The notes below the pieces were generated by a model. It saw only the letters and a program-made list of their open reading frames with translations. It was not told where the DNA came from and made no database searches. A DNA stretch of 64,000 nt from Tetracentron sinense. Taxonomy: Eukaryota > Streptophyta > Magnoliopsida > Trochodendrales > Trochodendraceae. Positions 36,167 to 48,600 of this stretch are shown here, one piece after another. Both the position numbers and the translations under genes were made by a program. How positions within the stretch are numbered: position 1 is the stretch's first letter; each line of letters opens with the position of its first letter. The stretch is taken from positions 15,874,938 through 15,938,937 of the forward strand of contig CM026574.1 of NCBI GenBank assembly GCA_015143295.1, read 5' to 3'.

Positions 36167-36643
36167 TTTCCCAAACCGCCAAAGTTGAATTGTTTTAAAA
36201 ATTGGTTTTAAATGAAAGTAATTCAGTAATTAAACCATCATCAATCTATTTTTTTTGTTCTTTCATCTCAGGTAACCCATTTGAAGCAACCATTTATGAA
36301 GGAGAAAAGTGATATACAATCCTTCCTTAGTCCTATATTTTTCTTATTCACAGTTAGAAAGTTACGGATTCAATTCAAATTTTAGAAGAAGTTGCATCGT
36401 TATCTGCTTTATGATGATTTGCAACTGCGGCACGCAATCTGGAAAAGTCCGACAGCTATTAAAGTGTAAATGGTAGTTTCGTTATTATACATGAAAGAAG
36501 GGGCCTGTATGAGGAACGGAGAAAGTTCTCATCACTGCCAGGTACATGCGCCAACATGTTCTTATCGCGCTGTCACTCTAGATTTATTCAGACCTCAGAG
36601 CTCCACAATCAGTCCTGGTTTCAAACCCTAGAAATCTGATTCC

Positions 36644-39600
36644 ATGGATGACCGGAAGGAGGTGAAAACCTCGTTTTCTTTTTGTTTTTCGTCTGCTCTT
36701 TGCTTTCTGCTTTGAATTCTGCTTTATTAGTTCATTTTCTGTGAGGTTTTGTGGTACTGATGGATTTTGAAATGAAATAGGTTAATGATCGCTTGTTTGA
36801 TCTTGAAAATGAGTTTTCTTTTATGTTCTAAAGAGGTTTGAATCTCGATTTTCTTATTATATTTTGTTTGGAGTTCGAGTCCATGCCTCGCGAACTTCAT
36901 TTTGGAGAGATTTGAAGGCTTTCTGACTTTGAAAACAAGTTAAAAATCTGAGTTTTAGGAGTTCATTATGCTGTTCTTTCTCTAAAGTAGCCTTGCTGTA
37001 TCTAACTTCGAGTTTCCATTTTTTTTTTCTTAGCTTGATAACGTTGAGAATCGGCTAACTGTTGCTTAGTCTATAGATCTGCGTGGAGTTTTAAGGCTGG
37101 AAAAAAAAAAATTCAGGATCTTTTTTATTTTTTCGCATCACATCGATCTCAAATTTTGAAATCGTTCTGTTTTTCCATTTGAGAGAATCTAAGAAGCAAA
37201 AACATCATTTTTCTTTTAAAATGGCGAGAATAGGTCGAAGGTGTCACTTTTTAAGGATCATGAGCTGATCAAGTTAATGATCGTCCCATTTTTTTCTCAT
37301 TTCTCATTTCGTTTTCACTCGTATGTAGAAGAATTTGGTTCTTTTTATCTAAAGACAGGAATTTTAAGGCTCATGTTTTTGAAGCCTTTCTCTCTCTACA
37401 GATTTTCTAACTTCGATTTTTTAAAAACAAAGTATTAGATTCATTAATGAAATAGAAATGTGTTTTTAAGTTATGCGGGGGTTTGATTTAATATGTGCAG
37501 AAGAACGCATCGTGGATGTCCGTGCCTCAGTTTGGGGACTGGGACCAGAAGGGAGCCATGCCTGATTACTCCGTGGATTTCTCGAAAATAAGAGAGAATA
37601 GGAAGCAGAACAAGAGGGATATCTCAAGAGCCAGTCTCGGAAATGAAGAAGAGCTCATCTCCAACAACAGAAGCGATAACGATCCTCACCAGCTCCAGCT
37701 TAATGACCACCCAAATCTCCAAAATCACTCTCCAACTGTAAGATTCTCTTTGCTAGCTGGAGCGTTATCAAGTACTTTTCTTTTTCTTTTGTGGAACTTT
37801 ATCTAGCACTTGTATAGCCTACTTTCAATTTCTCAGAATAAGAGCATCAAGCATCTCCAATGTAAGTCTTCAAAATTGTAACGACCCCAAAACCCCACCT
37901 TGGACATAATGAGACTTTGGGTCCGCTATATTACTTATTCCTGCGTAACCTCAATGACAAAAGACATAACTAAAAGATAAATACTCCAAAATGCAACTAT
38001 AAAATTCTTTTAACATAAAAGGTCTTATTCAATATATCATAAACCAATATGTAACGACCCGGAATTTTAATACAATAAAATTATGTGTTTATGGGTCCTT
38101 AATGGAGGTTAATTAGTTAATTATTTGTTAAATTAATAAAAAGTGAACTTTGCTCGAGATTGAAGTGCACCGAGGAAATCTCAGTATCGTTTAGCGAAAT
38201 TCGCACACAGTGTGTCGGTCGACTGCCGGGACACACCCCTATCGTATCGGTTCCGTCATGTACCATTTCACGGGACCGCGGGGCCATTATGTGTGATAAA
38301 ATTGAGAAAAACAGGAACTTTTCATACTTCCAGAAATTAAGTGGGACCCAATATTTGTTAGAGATCCTAATAGAAATCCGTGCGTGCGTTGACACTAATG
38401 CGTGTCAGTCGGCCGTGGGGACTAATGTCTGTCGTCTCGGCAGTTATTTATCTCAAACGAAGAAACGGCAGCCTATTTTGTATTTGAAATAAGGAAATTA
38501 GTGGGTTTTGCAATTTTCTTCCGGACTAAAGTGTAGCTGTCAGAACTCAGTATTTTTCCCCGAAATTTTTACAGTATGTGTCGGACTGCTCCAAGCTCGG
38601 TCACCTAAAGTTTCGTCAAAATCGGATGTCATTAAGTAGGATTACGGAGGCCGTATATGCGAGAAAATACGGAATAATAGTCAAATGGTCAACCCGTTGA
38701 CTTGGTCAACGGGGACCATTAATGGTGGTCATGTGCATGGCACATGACCCTTGCATTATAAATAGGGGGCAGCCCCTTTTAATCTCACGGTTTTGCAACA
38801 GTGAGAGATTTCTGCCACAACAGATTTTAGAGAGAGAAAGTGAGGAGAGAGAAAGAGGAGAGAGAAAGAAGAGAGAAGTGGGTCCTTGAGGTTTTTCGAC
38901 GTCCTCGACTCGTTGGCGGCGTCCGTTTTTCTCTCCGGCGTCTCGTTTTGCGTGTAGAGAGAGAAAAAAAGGTAGAGAGAGAAAGTGGTGAGAGAAAGTT
39001 GCATGCGCTCTACCCCGGGGTTGATCGTCGTTGGGAACGCGTTGGTGACATCCGTTTTTGCCTACGAGGCCTCGAAACGCGTGAAACAGTAAACCCCTCT
39101 CTTTTCTTCTCTTTTTTCCGCTTATTTTGTTATATTATTTCATGTGATGTTTATGCATGTCTTTTGACGTGAATGAAAAAGGGGCGGAACCCCTATGTGA
39201 TGTTGTGATTTTATGTGGTCCCTCGGGAAGCCCAGATCGGGTCCCAGGTAAATTGTATCGCCACTCTAGGGTGACGAAAAATTGTTTTGCATGTCTTTTA
39301 AGGCTATGGAGACATCCATTAGCTTGAAAACGCTCCCTAATGGGACGGTGTGTTACTGGAGTTAGTTCACGGGCGCAAGGCCCAAATATTTCAGTTAATC
39401 AAGCGAGGCTTGAGTTAACTGGGGTTAACCTGTGGCTAGAAAATCTAACTAGGGTTAAGTATAGTCCGTGGTTCCTCTTTGACTAGGTCAGGAGAGACGG
39501 TGTCCAGCATGGCCCGGCGTTCCTCCGTGACTGATAGTCGGGAGATGTCGGTCTGTTTGTCTAGGACGTCCGTGGTGCCTCTTGGACTAGGTCAGGAGTG

Positions 39601-42600
39601 GCGGTGTCCTGCATGGCCCGTGGTTCCTCCGTGACTGGTAGTCAGGAGATGTCGGAGTCCAAGGGAGTTTAAAGTGGCTAAACATCAGATAGTGTATAGT
39701 CCGGGGTTCCTCTCTGGGTGGGTTAGAAGATGTCGGCACCGTGTCTATCGGGATCCCTTCTTGGTGGAACGTCAGGAGATGTCGGCATTGGTATAGATGT
39801 CGGGGTTCATCCGTAGACTAGCCAGAAGATGACGGTAGGCAGGTTGGTCGGGGTTCCTTCATAATTGATACCCAGGGCGATGGCGGCGAATACACGGTAG
39901 ATGTGGCCAGTCAATTGAATGGAAAAATGTTCTTATTGGGTGAATGCTCATGTTGTGTGTGTAAGCTTCAGATACGAAATGGTCTGAATTAGTATACTCA
40001 GGGTTAATGTATTTGTCTGAGTTGGTGGACTCATGGTTCGGTATGGAATCATCGGATTCCAGGTGAGTTGGGTTGGTATACCCAAGGTTTGGTCATGTTC
40101 AGGTGAAAGCCGGAACAACGTGTGTGAATCTAAATGAATCAATGTATTATGGTTATGATTTAGAGATTTTAAGCTAAACATTTGTGGGCTGTGGCCAATT
40201 AATAGAGTCTTAGGACTCGAAATGAAACATGATTGATGATCGAAACGATAATTTGGTAATATAATACATTCATAACTGAACCTCATAATTAGAAAGTAAT
40301 GTGAGGTCGGGAACCTCTGTTAGGTGACGTAACCCTAAGTGACCTTAGGTCACAATTTATTATATACTGTTCTATTTTACTGTAACATGCAAATTGAACT
40401 GCTTATTATATCATTATTGATGCGTGTTATTATGTGAAAAATAGTTTAAAAGGATTGTGGTTTTATTGGGTTTCATAGCTCACTGACTTTTTGTGTCAGC
40501 AGATCTTAGAGCTGCTGACTAGTAAGTGAAAAATCTATCTGGATATTTTGGAAGCTTGTACAAGTTGTACATGGCGTGATAGAGACGCCTACTTTTGTAA
40601 AAAAAACTTGATGTAAATAATACAGGTATATGGTTTGTATGATGGCTATTGTGATGACAGATATTATTTGCTTTTTGGGAGCATCTGATAAATGTTTAAA
40701 TTTCCCGTATTTTTGCGGGTAAAGTCTTCCGCTTGCATGATTTGACGAACGGACACGCGTCTCGGAACTTGATTCCCTAGGCGCGGGTTCGGGGCGTCAC
40801 ACAATATATGTCCAAATCCATAAACATGAACTAAAGCAACATCTACCATAAAAGCCTCAAGTCTAATACAAATTCTCTCCCAATAAAACTGATTTGAAAA
40901 GAAACTAATAATACGGGGACTGGTCAAGGTTCTAACCACCCTCAACGAAGGGATCACCTTCCATTTCTGCTTCTTCTTGATAGGCTTCCTCAACCCACGG
41001 TGCACCTGCAAACTGGTGCACCTGCAAACTCTTGACTCTAAACCTGAAGACAATAACAGGTCGACTGAGCCTTGAAACGCTCAGCAGATATCCAATCTAA
41101 CTAATAGTAGTAATAATATATGTACATGCTCAATATCCATTTCATGCGAAAATTACGTAATCAATAACAATTCCTTATAACCTGTACATAATCAGAGTAC
41201 GGAAACATGTGAGCATACCCTGACATCATCTTGACTCGTGTACTTGTGTGACTCTTGGACTTATAGTATGAATTTCATGCATGCTTGTTTTCCCATAAAA
41301 TAATAATTGAAGTCTTTGTATTAAACCAAGTCCCTAGAGTTTTTAGATACCAAATGTCCATGATAATTATCCAGGACTTGAAATCTTATCCATCGAGAGC
41401 ATCAACGATTACCGGAGCTATTTGAGATATCAGGGTCCTTGTAAAATCATGTAGTGTTCTTGTACTTTTTCTTGGTACTCATATACTTGTATTTCAATGT
41501 CCAGTGTTTAGTGTCCATGCAATGTCTGTGTCATGTTGGTGTACACGGGAGACTTGTAATCTATCACACATGTGAACTTGTGCTTAAGTGTCGTGATTAA
41601 TATCCGAACTCGGTCATTGCCTAGATTTCCATCTTCTGGCTAATAAATTCTGCTAGGTTATATCTCCCTAGTTAGAGAATTCTTGACGTGGAAGACTTCC
41701 TTTAGGCTTTGGCTTATCCGAATGTCAATCACCATGTAGTATAGATATGATATAATTTATCATGACATGCATTTATATCTCTTGAACATACTTAAACAAT
41801 TTCAATAACATCATTTTTACATTTTACAATTCAAAGCATTCATATTAATATATCTAATCCATTATCCGTGAACCATTGCCTTTCCTACATTATTCTCACT
41901 CTTATCATCTCTTCATATCCATCCACAAAACCATAACCATACAATCAAAACTCATCTATTATCATTTCCCTTTCTCCACAAATCATATCCATACCATTCA
42001 ACTCATCCATTATCATTTACATATATCCAATTCAATATAAACATCATCACATACTTTAATATAATATTAATTCCCTTTATCACGTTTCACAAAATCACCA
42101 AATATATTTAATAACTCATTTTAAATCTCAAGCATAGTAATCAACTCATTTTCATAATGAACATTCGTTCATTTAATAATCTTATCTAATCATGTAAAAT
42201 CATACAATAGATCAATAATTGAGTTAGATTAGAAGGGATATCAACCTTTGAGATTTTCCCCTTAGATCCAAATCGCTGGATGAAGCTTCTTGAAGCTTCA
42301 GGGTTGATCTCCAAGCTAATCTTCTTCTCCCTTGAGTAATTTCTTCCTCTTCAAGCTAAAATCCTTTTGAAAACCTAGGATTTTCTCTCATCTTTTGCTA
42401 AATTTGGTTAGAAATTAGAGCTTAAAACCTTTGAATTAGAAGTGCTATTTATAGCCTAAGAGTTTAAAACCCTGATTTTCGTAACTCTTTTAAAAACCTG
42501 AATCGCGATTTGCCATCGATCGTCATATTGGGCGATCGATTGTTGTTCGTCTGGAGATCGATCATCGCATCAGTTGCGATCGATCGTCTAAGAAACCGAA

Positions 42601-45600
42601 GCTTCCCAAATTTTCTGGTTCTGGACGATCGATCGTCACATTAGTGCGATCGATCGTCACATTAGTGCGATCGATCATTGCACAAAACAGGGGCTTACCC
42701 AAATTTAAGGTTCTGAGAGATCGATCGTTCTCATGCGATCGATCACAGACTCTGATTTTTCACCCTCTTAACACTTAAACATTTAAATCATTCTACATCG
42801 CTTAGATATAATTAAAATATGCCAAAAAACATAACAAAAGATCAAATTTTCCTTATTAAACAAGATAGATCAGGAAAATCAGATTTGGGTCTCCACAAAA
42901 ATGCATATCCAAAATGACATCTTCTTCAAATTTGGAGATGTTGGTCCCTCTAAAAAGTTTTTTCAACTCCAATCCACCCCCTCTCCAAAACACTATTCAG
43001 TCTCTAAATCGCTATCCATTTTTTTTTAATTCTCCACTTTTCCTTCCAAACTTAACTAGTCACCACTTTTCATCCAAAATTAAATAATTCATCCATAAAA
43101 TTGTCACTATTGATTAAAAATAAATAATTCAGTGTTCGACATGAACAGATTAAAAAGAACACTGTTTAAGTTTGCATCTTTTAATTAAAAAAATTGTCAA
43201 AAATACATTAAAACAAGACTAGTGAAATCACAAACATTAGTTTAAAAAAAAAAATTAAAAGCGTTAATAAGGTGGTAAGTCATCTTCCCCGTATCCCCTT
43301 TGATACTGGCTAACTGAAATCACCGTGACTAAAGGTAGCCGATGATCTACCTACTTGGGAATCACGAGAATTTGTCTACAATTTCTAATTTCTCACCTAA
43401 AAAATATTCATGTTCGATTGGAATGCTTATAGAATTAAGGTATTTTTCCATAAAATCTCGCTTGCCTTTCACGTTGAAGCTGTGATTAGTCAAACTCATT
43501 TTTAGCTTGTAACATCATGATATTGTAACGTATGGTTGCATTATTATTCATTTGAGTAAACCATTCTTTCCTTTTTATTTCTCCTCTTTTCCAAGTTTCA
43601 AGGATTGCACGATTTTTTTCGAACATACCAACAATGAGCTAACTCTTGTTAGCTGTTAGCCTCTTTCTCATCTTTTTTTTTCCTTCCCATAGGGTGACTA
43701 GAAGAATCAATGAACACTTCGATTGGCGTTCGCTTATCTTCAACTACATTCAAGTTAACAAATAATGACGTTTTCGGAGATTTGGATGTAGGAGTCATCG
43801 TTTAAGACCTTTCAGAGTACTCAAATCTTTGTCGTTGTTGGGGTATAACATTAGCTCACTTCTCGGCATCCTTAAGGATGAGTTACAAATGATCAAATAA
43901 AAACCCTTTTTTTCTCATCCAGATCTCGGCAAATAAGACTTTGGCATTACTCAACTACAAATTATACAAAAGAAGTCGATTCTTTTTTAAAAAAAAATAG
44001 TCGAGCAAGTATAAAATTGCATTTTTTTATAACTAATTGAATAAATACTTACAATATCTAACTTAGAAGCACAATTTGGATTAAGATTTTTGAGTTGATG
44101 AATGCATCCCCGAAATTTGTTGATGACCTTCATAATCGAATACATACGACATTAGATTGACTTCGGTGTTCGAGATGCTTAGCCATAGTTGAGTACGACT
44201 TTCAAAAATTTCAAAAATATGCTCTATAATCTATCTTTTTTTCGATTGACCCCGAATATGAGATCTTGAGAAATCTCAAACCATGCGTTACATAGGATCT
44301 TGTCTTCTTTAATTGAAAATGATCGATCACGAATCGGGGACTTTGCACTGGAACTTAATCCAATCGACTGAGATAAATTTATGATGACATTTCTATAAAG
44401 AGGTTGAATGCAAAAGAAGATTATAGTATTGAAAGAGAAAAAGTTGTGATTTTATAAGAGAAATATATCACTATTTATAGAGTATTTATTGTGAATTGTG
44501 TTGATAAATCCAATGATTAAAATGAGTTGTCCTTTACATCCAATGGTTATCATTAGAAGTTATGAGTTTTTTAAGTCTTGTGTTTGATGGATAAGACTTG
44601 TCAAAGATGTGTTGAATAAAGTGTAATTACAAGTTGACAATCCTATGGTGGAGATTTGTCTACTTTATAACCAATGGTTAGCATGAGAAGTTATGCGTTT
44701 CTTAAGTCTTGTATTTGATGGACAAGACTTGTCAAAGATTCATTTGATAGAGTATAACAATAAGTTGAGAATCTTATAGTGGAGATATCTTCTATTTTAT
44801 ATTTAATGATGGAGATGTGTTCTACGAATTTTTTTTTTGTCATTAATTCTCTCATATAACGTCAACACATCATAAACTCTACTTCACTATGTTACTCACC
44901 CAAATTTGTTGTAACTCTCTCACAGTCATCTTGAGCAATGAGTTCCAGAATATGCTAATCTCATCTGCTATTTTCAAATTTTGAAGACTTAACATATTTC
45001 TCTATCACATTCCCCTAATTATATAGCAGAAATAACAGAGTGAGAGGAGGAACACGCATTGTTAATTGGTTGATGTCCCAAACAACAACTTAATAGCTCA
45101 CTCTCTCGAATAGGATGATCAACCGAAACATAGAAGCTTAGTTCCTAGATAGGTTATACTCCACCGAGGGAGGGAAGAAGGTCATCTTCGATTATAGAAT
45201 AACTACTTTTCCGAAAATTCCATGTTTGGAGAAAAATTATTTCGTATACCATTTTCAATGTGCTATTCCTCTGTATTGTCGACGCAGTCAAAGATCATGA
45301 CAATTCTTTCATACAAAAGAAAGATGATATTGATAGACTTGGATTATCTACTTTGTAAAAAGTAATTGATGTGTTTCGAATATTGGCGTATGAAGTATCG
45401 ACAAATTCCACCGATGAATACGTAAGAATTGGCGAAAGAAAGTGAGATCAATATGTAACAATTCTTACGTATTCATCAATGGAATTTGTCGATGCTCCAT
45501 ATGTCAATATTCAAAACACAACTGTTTCTTTTTTACAAAGTAGACAATCCAAGTCTACCAATATCATATTTCTTTCGTCAATTCTTACGTATTCATTGGT

Positions 45601-48600
45601 GAAATCTATCGATGCTTCATACGCCAATATTCGAAACACAACCGTTACTTTTTGTGAAGTAGACAATCCAAGTCTACCAATACCATCTTTCTTTTGCATG
45701 AAAGAATTGTCATGACCTTTGATTGCGCTGACACTACGGAATAATAGACTTCGTATTCAGAATCGTTTACGAAATAAAATTTCTCCAAACATGAGATTTT
45801 CGAAAAAATAGTCATTCGATAATCAAAGATGACCTTCCGTCCTACAGTGGAGTACTGTATGTCCAGGAATCGAGTCTCTACGTTTCGGTTTATCGTCCTC
45901 TTCGAGAGAGTGAGCTATTAAGATGTTGTTGGAGAAATATGTTCATCTTTGGAATTTGAAGACGGTAAATGAGATTGGCCTGCTTTGGAACTCATTGCTC
46001 AAGATGAATGTGAGAGAATTCCAATAAATTTGGGTGAGAGTAAGATGGTGAAGTAGAGTTGATGATGTGTTAGACAATTTTTTTTTGAAACTTTATAAGA
46101 GAGAAATCGATGATGAGAAATAATTTCGTTGAACACCTCCACTTGTGGTTACACTCTATCCAACACATCTTTGATAAGTCTTGTCGATAAGACAAGAAAC
46201 TAATAAATTTCCATGTTAACCATTAGATATAAAGTAGAAGACATCTCCACCATAGGATTCTCAACTACTCTATCCAATGGATCTTTGGTAAGTCTTGTCC
46301 ATCGAACACAAGACTTAAGAAACCCATAATTTTTCATGCTAACCATTGGATATAAAATAGAAGACATTTCCACCATAGGATTTTCAACTTGTGGTTACAC
46401 TCTATCTCATACATGTTTGACAAGTCTTGTCCATCAAGAACAAGACTTAAGAAACGTATAACTTCTCATACTAACCATTGGATGTTAAGTACAATTCATT
46501 TTAACTATCGGATTCATCAATACAATCTACAACAAATACTCTATAAATAGTGACATCTTTCTCCTCCAAAATCACAATTATTTCTCTTTCAATACTATAA
46601 TTTTCTTTTGTATCCAACCTTTCTATAGAAATTTCATCAAACATGAATTTCCCTTAGTTGGTTGGACAAAGTTCCGGTGTAAAGTCTACGATTCGTGGTC
46701 GATCATTCTCAAGTGAAAAAGACAAGATCCTATGGTTAGTATGAGAAGTTATACGTTTCTCAAGTGACTTGACATTTCCCAAGATCCCATATCCCGGGCC
46801 AATAAAAATTGATAGATTATGGGAGCATATTTTTGAAAGTCGTAGGCCTAACTGTGGCCAAACGCTTTGAATACTGAAGTCTCTCCAATGTCGTATGTGT
46901 TCGATTATGAAGGCCATCAACACATTTCGGGGATGCGTTCGTCAAGTCGAAAATCTTAATCCAAGTGGTGCTTCTGAGTTGGATATTGTAAGTATTTATT
47001 CAATTAATTATGAGAAATACAATTCTATACTTACTCGACTATTTTTTTATTAAAAAAAATTGACTTTTTTTTATACTATTTGTATCATTTGTTGCCTATC
47101 TTTAAGGATGCCGAGAAATGAACTAATGACATTTCCTAACAATGACAATGGTTTGAGTACTTTGAAGGTTCTCAAACAGGGACTCCTACATCCAAATCTC
47201 TATGAATGCCATCATCCGTTAACTTAAATGCAGATGAAGATGAGTAAACGCCAATCGAAGTGCATATTGATTCTTCTAGTCGCCCTATGAGAAGGAAAAA
47301 AGAAGAGATGAGAAAGAGGCTAGCAACTAATAAGAGTGAAGATCTGCGGGTGGTGCTAGGATGGTGTCCTTGAGGGAGAGTTGTAGGTTAGGTGTAAGGT
47401 AGTTCTTGGTTTCAGTGTTTTGTGAGTTTATTACCTTGTAAACTCTCTTGGCTTGCTTTGCTCTTGTATCCTGCTCTTCTTTTTATAAAATTGCTTTACT
47501 GATAAAAAAAAAACTGACGAGTGAGCTCATTGCTGGTTTGTTCAAGGAAAATCATGCAATCATTGGGACTTGAAAAAGAGGAGAAATAAAAAAGAATGAA
47601 CGATTTGCTCAAATGGATAAAGATGCGATTATGCGTTACAATGTCATGATGTTACAAGCTAAAAATGAGAGTAACAAGTTACAACTTTAACGTGAAAGAC
47701 GAGAGATTTTATGGAGAAAAATTTTAATGCTATAAGCGATCTAGTCAAATGTGAATATTTTTTAGGCAAAAAATTGAAAATTGTAGAAAAAAGGACTCAT
47801 GATTCCCAAGTAGGTGGATCATCTGTTACCTTTAATCACAGTAATTTCAGTAGCTTTAATCAGTATCAAGGTGGATACGGGGGAGATGACTTACCACCTT
47901 ACTAACGCTTGTAATTTGTTTTTGTTAAACTAGTGTTTGTGATTTCACTAGTCTTGTTTTAATGTATTTATGTTAATGTTTTTAATTAAAAGATGGAAAC
48001 TTAACTATTCTTCTTTTTAATTTGCTAATGTCGAACAATGAATTATTTATTTTTAATCAATATTGACAATTTTATGGGTGAATTATTGAGTTTTGGAGGA
48101 AAAGTGATGAATAATTTAGTTTGGGAGGAAAAGTGGGGAAAAAAGCACATGAGTTCTTTTTAAAAAAATGAATAGTGAATTGGAGATTGAATAGTGTTTT
48201 AGAGACGGAGTGAGTTGAAGTTAAAAAACTTTTTAGTGGGGCCCAACATCTCCAAATTTGGAGAAGATGCCATTTTGAAGACTTGCGTTGGAGATGCTCT
48301 AATAGAGTAGTATCAGGTGGGTGCTAGTCTCATTCAGCTCTTATTGCACTATCCCCTTTTTGGGTCAACAAGACTAAGATTTTGTATCATATGTGGGGCC
48401 TACCACAAAAATCCTTGTGCTCCATAAAAAAAGGAAGAAAGCAATAAGAGAGTGTGCTAGCAAAATCCGGTTATTATTTGTGGTGAGTGCTTAAAAGAAT
48501 ATGATTAGTAGCTTGCACGTGGTAGGGTGGTGGGAGTGAATGAAACTTGGCAAAGCCAGGTTACATAGGACCAATAGCACGTTCACACGTTAGAAAAAAA

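Larger units (their letters stand above)
37877..42911 (-). mobile_element. LTR-type insertion in the left end of the Harbinger foldback
   Basis: It starts TGTAACGACCCCAAAACCCC and ends CATATCCA, flanked by AAAT (37873-37876 and 42912-42915). Removing it restores CTTCAAAATGACATCTTC, which matches the inverse arm at 48260-48290. Without the nested solo LTR it is about 2.3 kb, so it is probably itself a solo LTR. Read on the minus strand it starts TGGATATGC and ends GGGGTCGTTACA. A GATC-rich cluster is at 42515-42745. No coding sequence. Confidence 0.75.
37842..48299. mobile_element. PIF/Harbinger-type foldback element with two inverted ORF1-bearing arms
   Basis: TAA target duplications at 37839-37841 and 48300-48302. 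Left terminus GAGCATC(AAGCATC)TCCAA, right terminus TTGGAGATGCTC. After removing the nested LTR insertion (37877-42911) it is about 5.4 kb. The left arm (37842-37876 plus 42912-45435) is the imperfect inverse of the right arm (45460-48299). Shared inverse blocks include CATCTTCTTCAAATTTGGAG near the ends, CTACTTGGGAATCA, and GTCTTGTCCATC repeats. The spacer near 45440-45462 is short. Both arms carry decayed ORF1-like genes and no DDE transposase was found, so it is non-autonomous. It lies wholly inside intron 2 of the RIN4-like gene. Confidence 0.82.
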
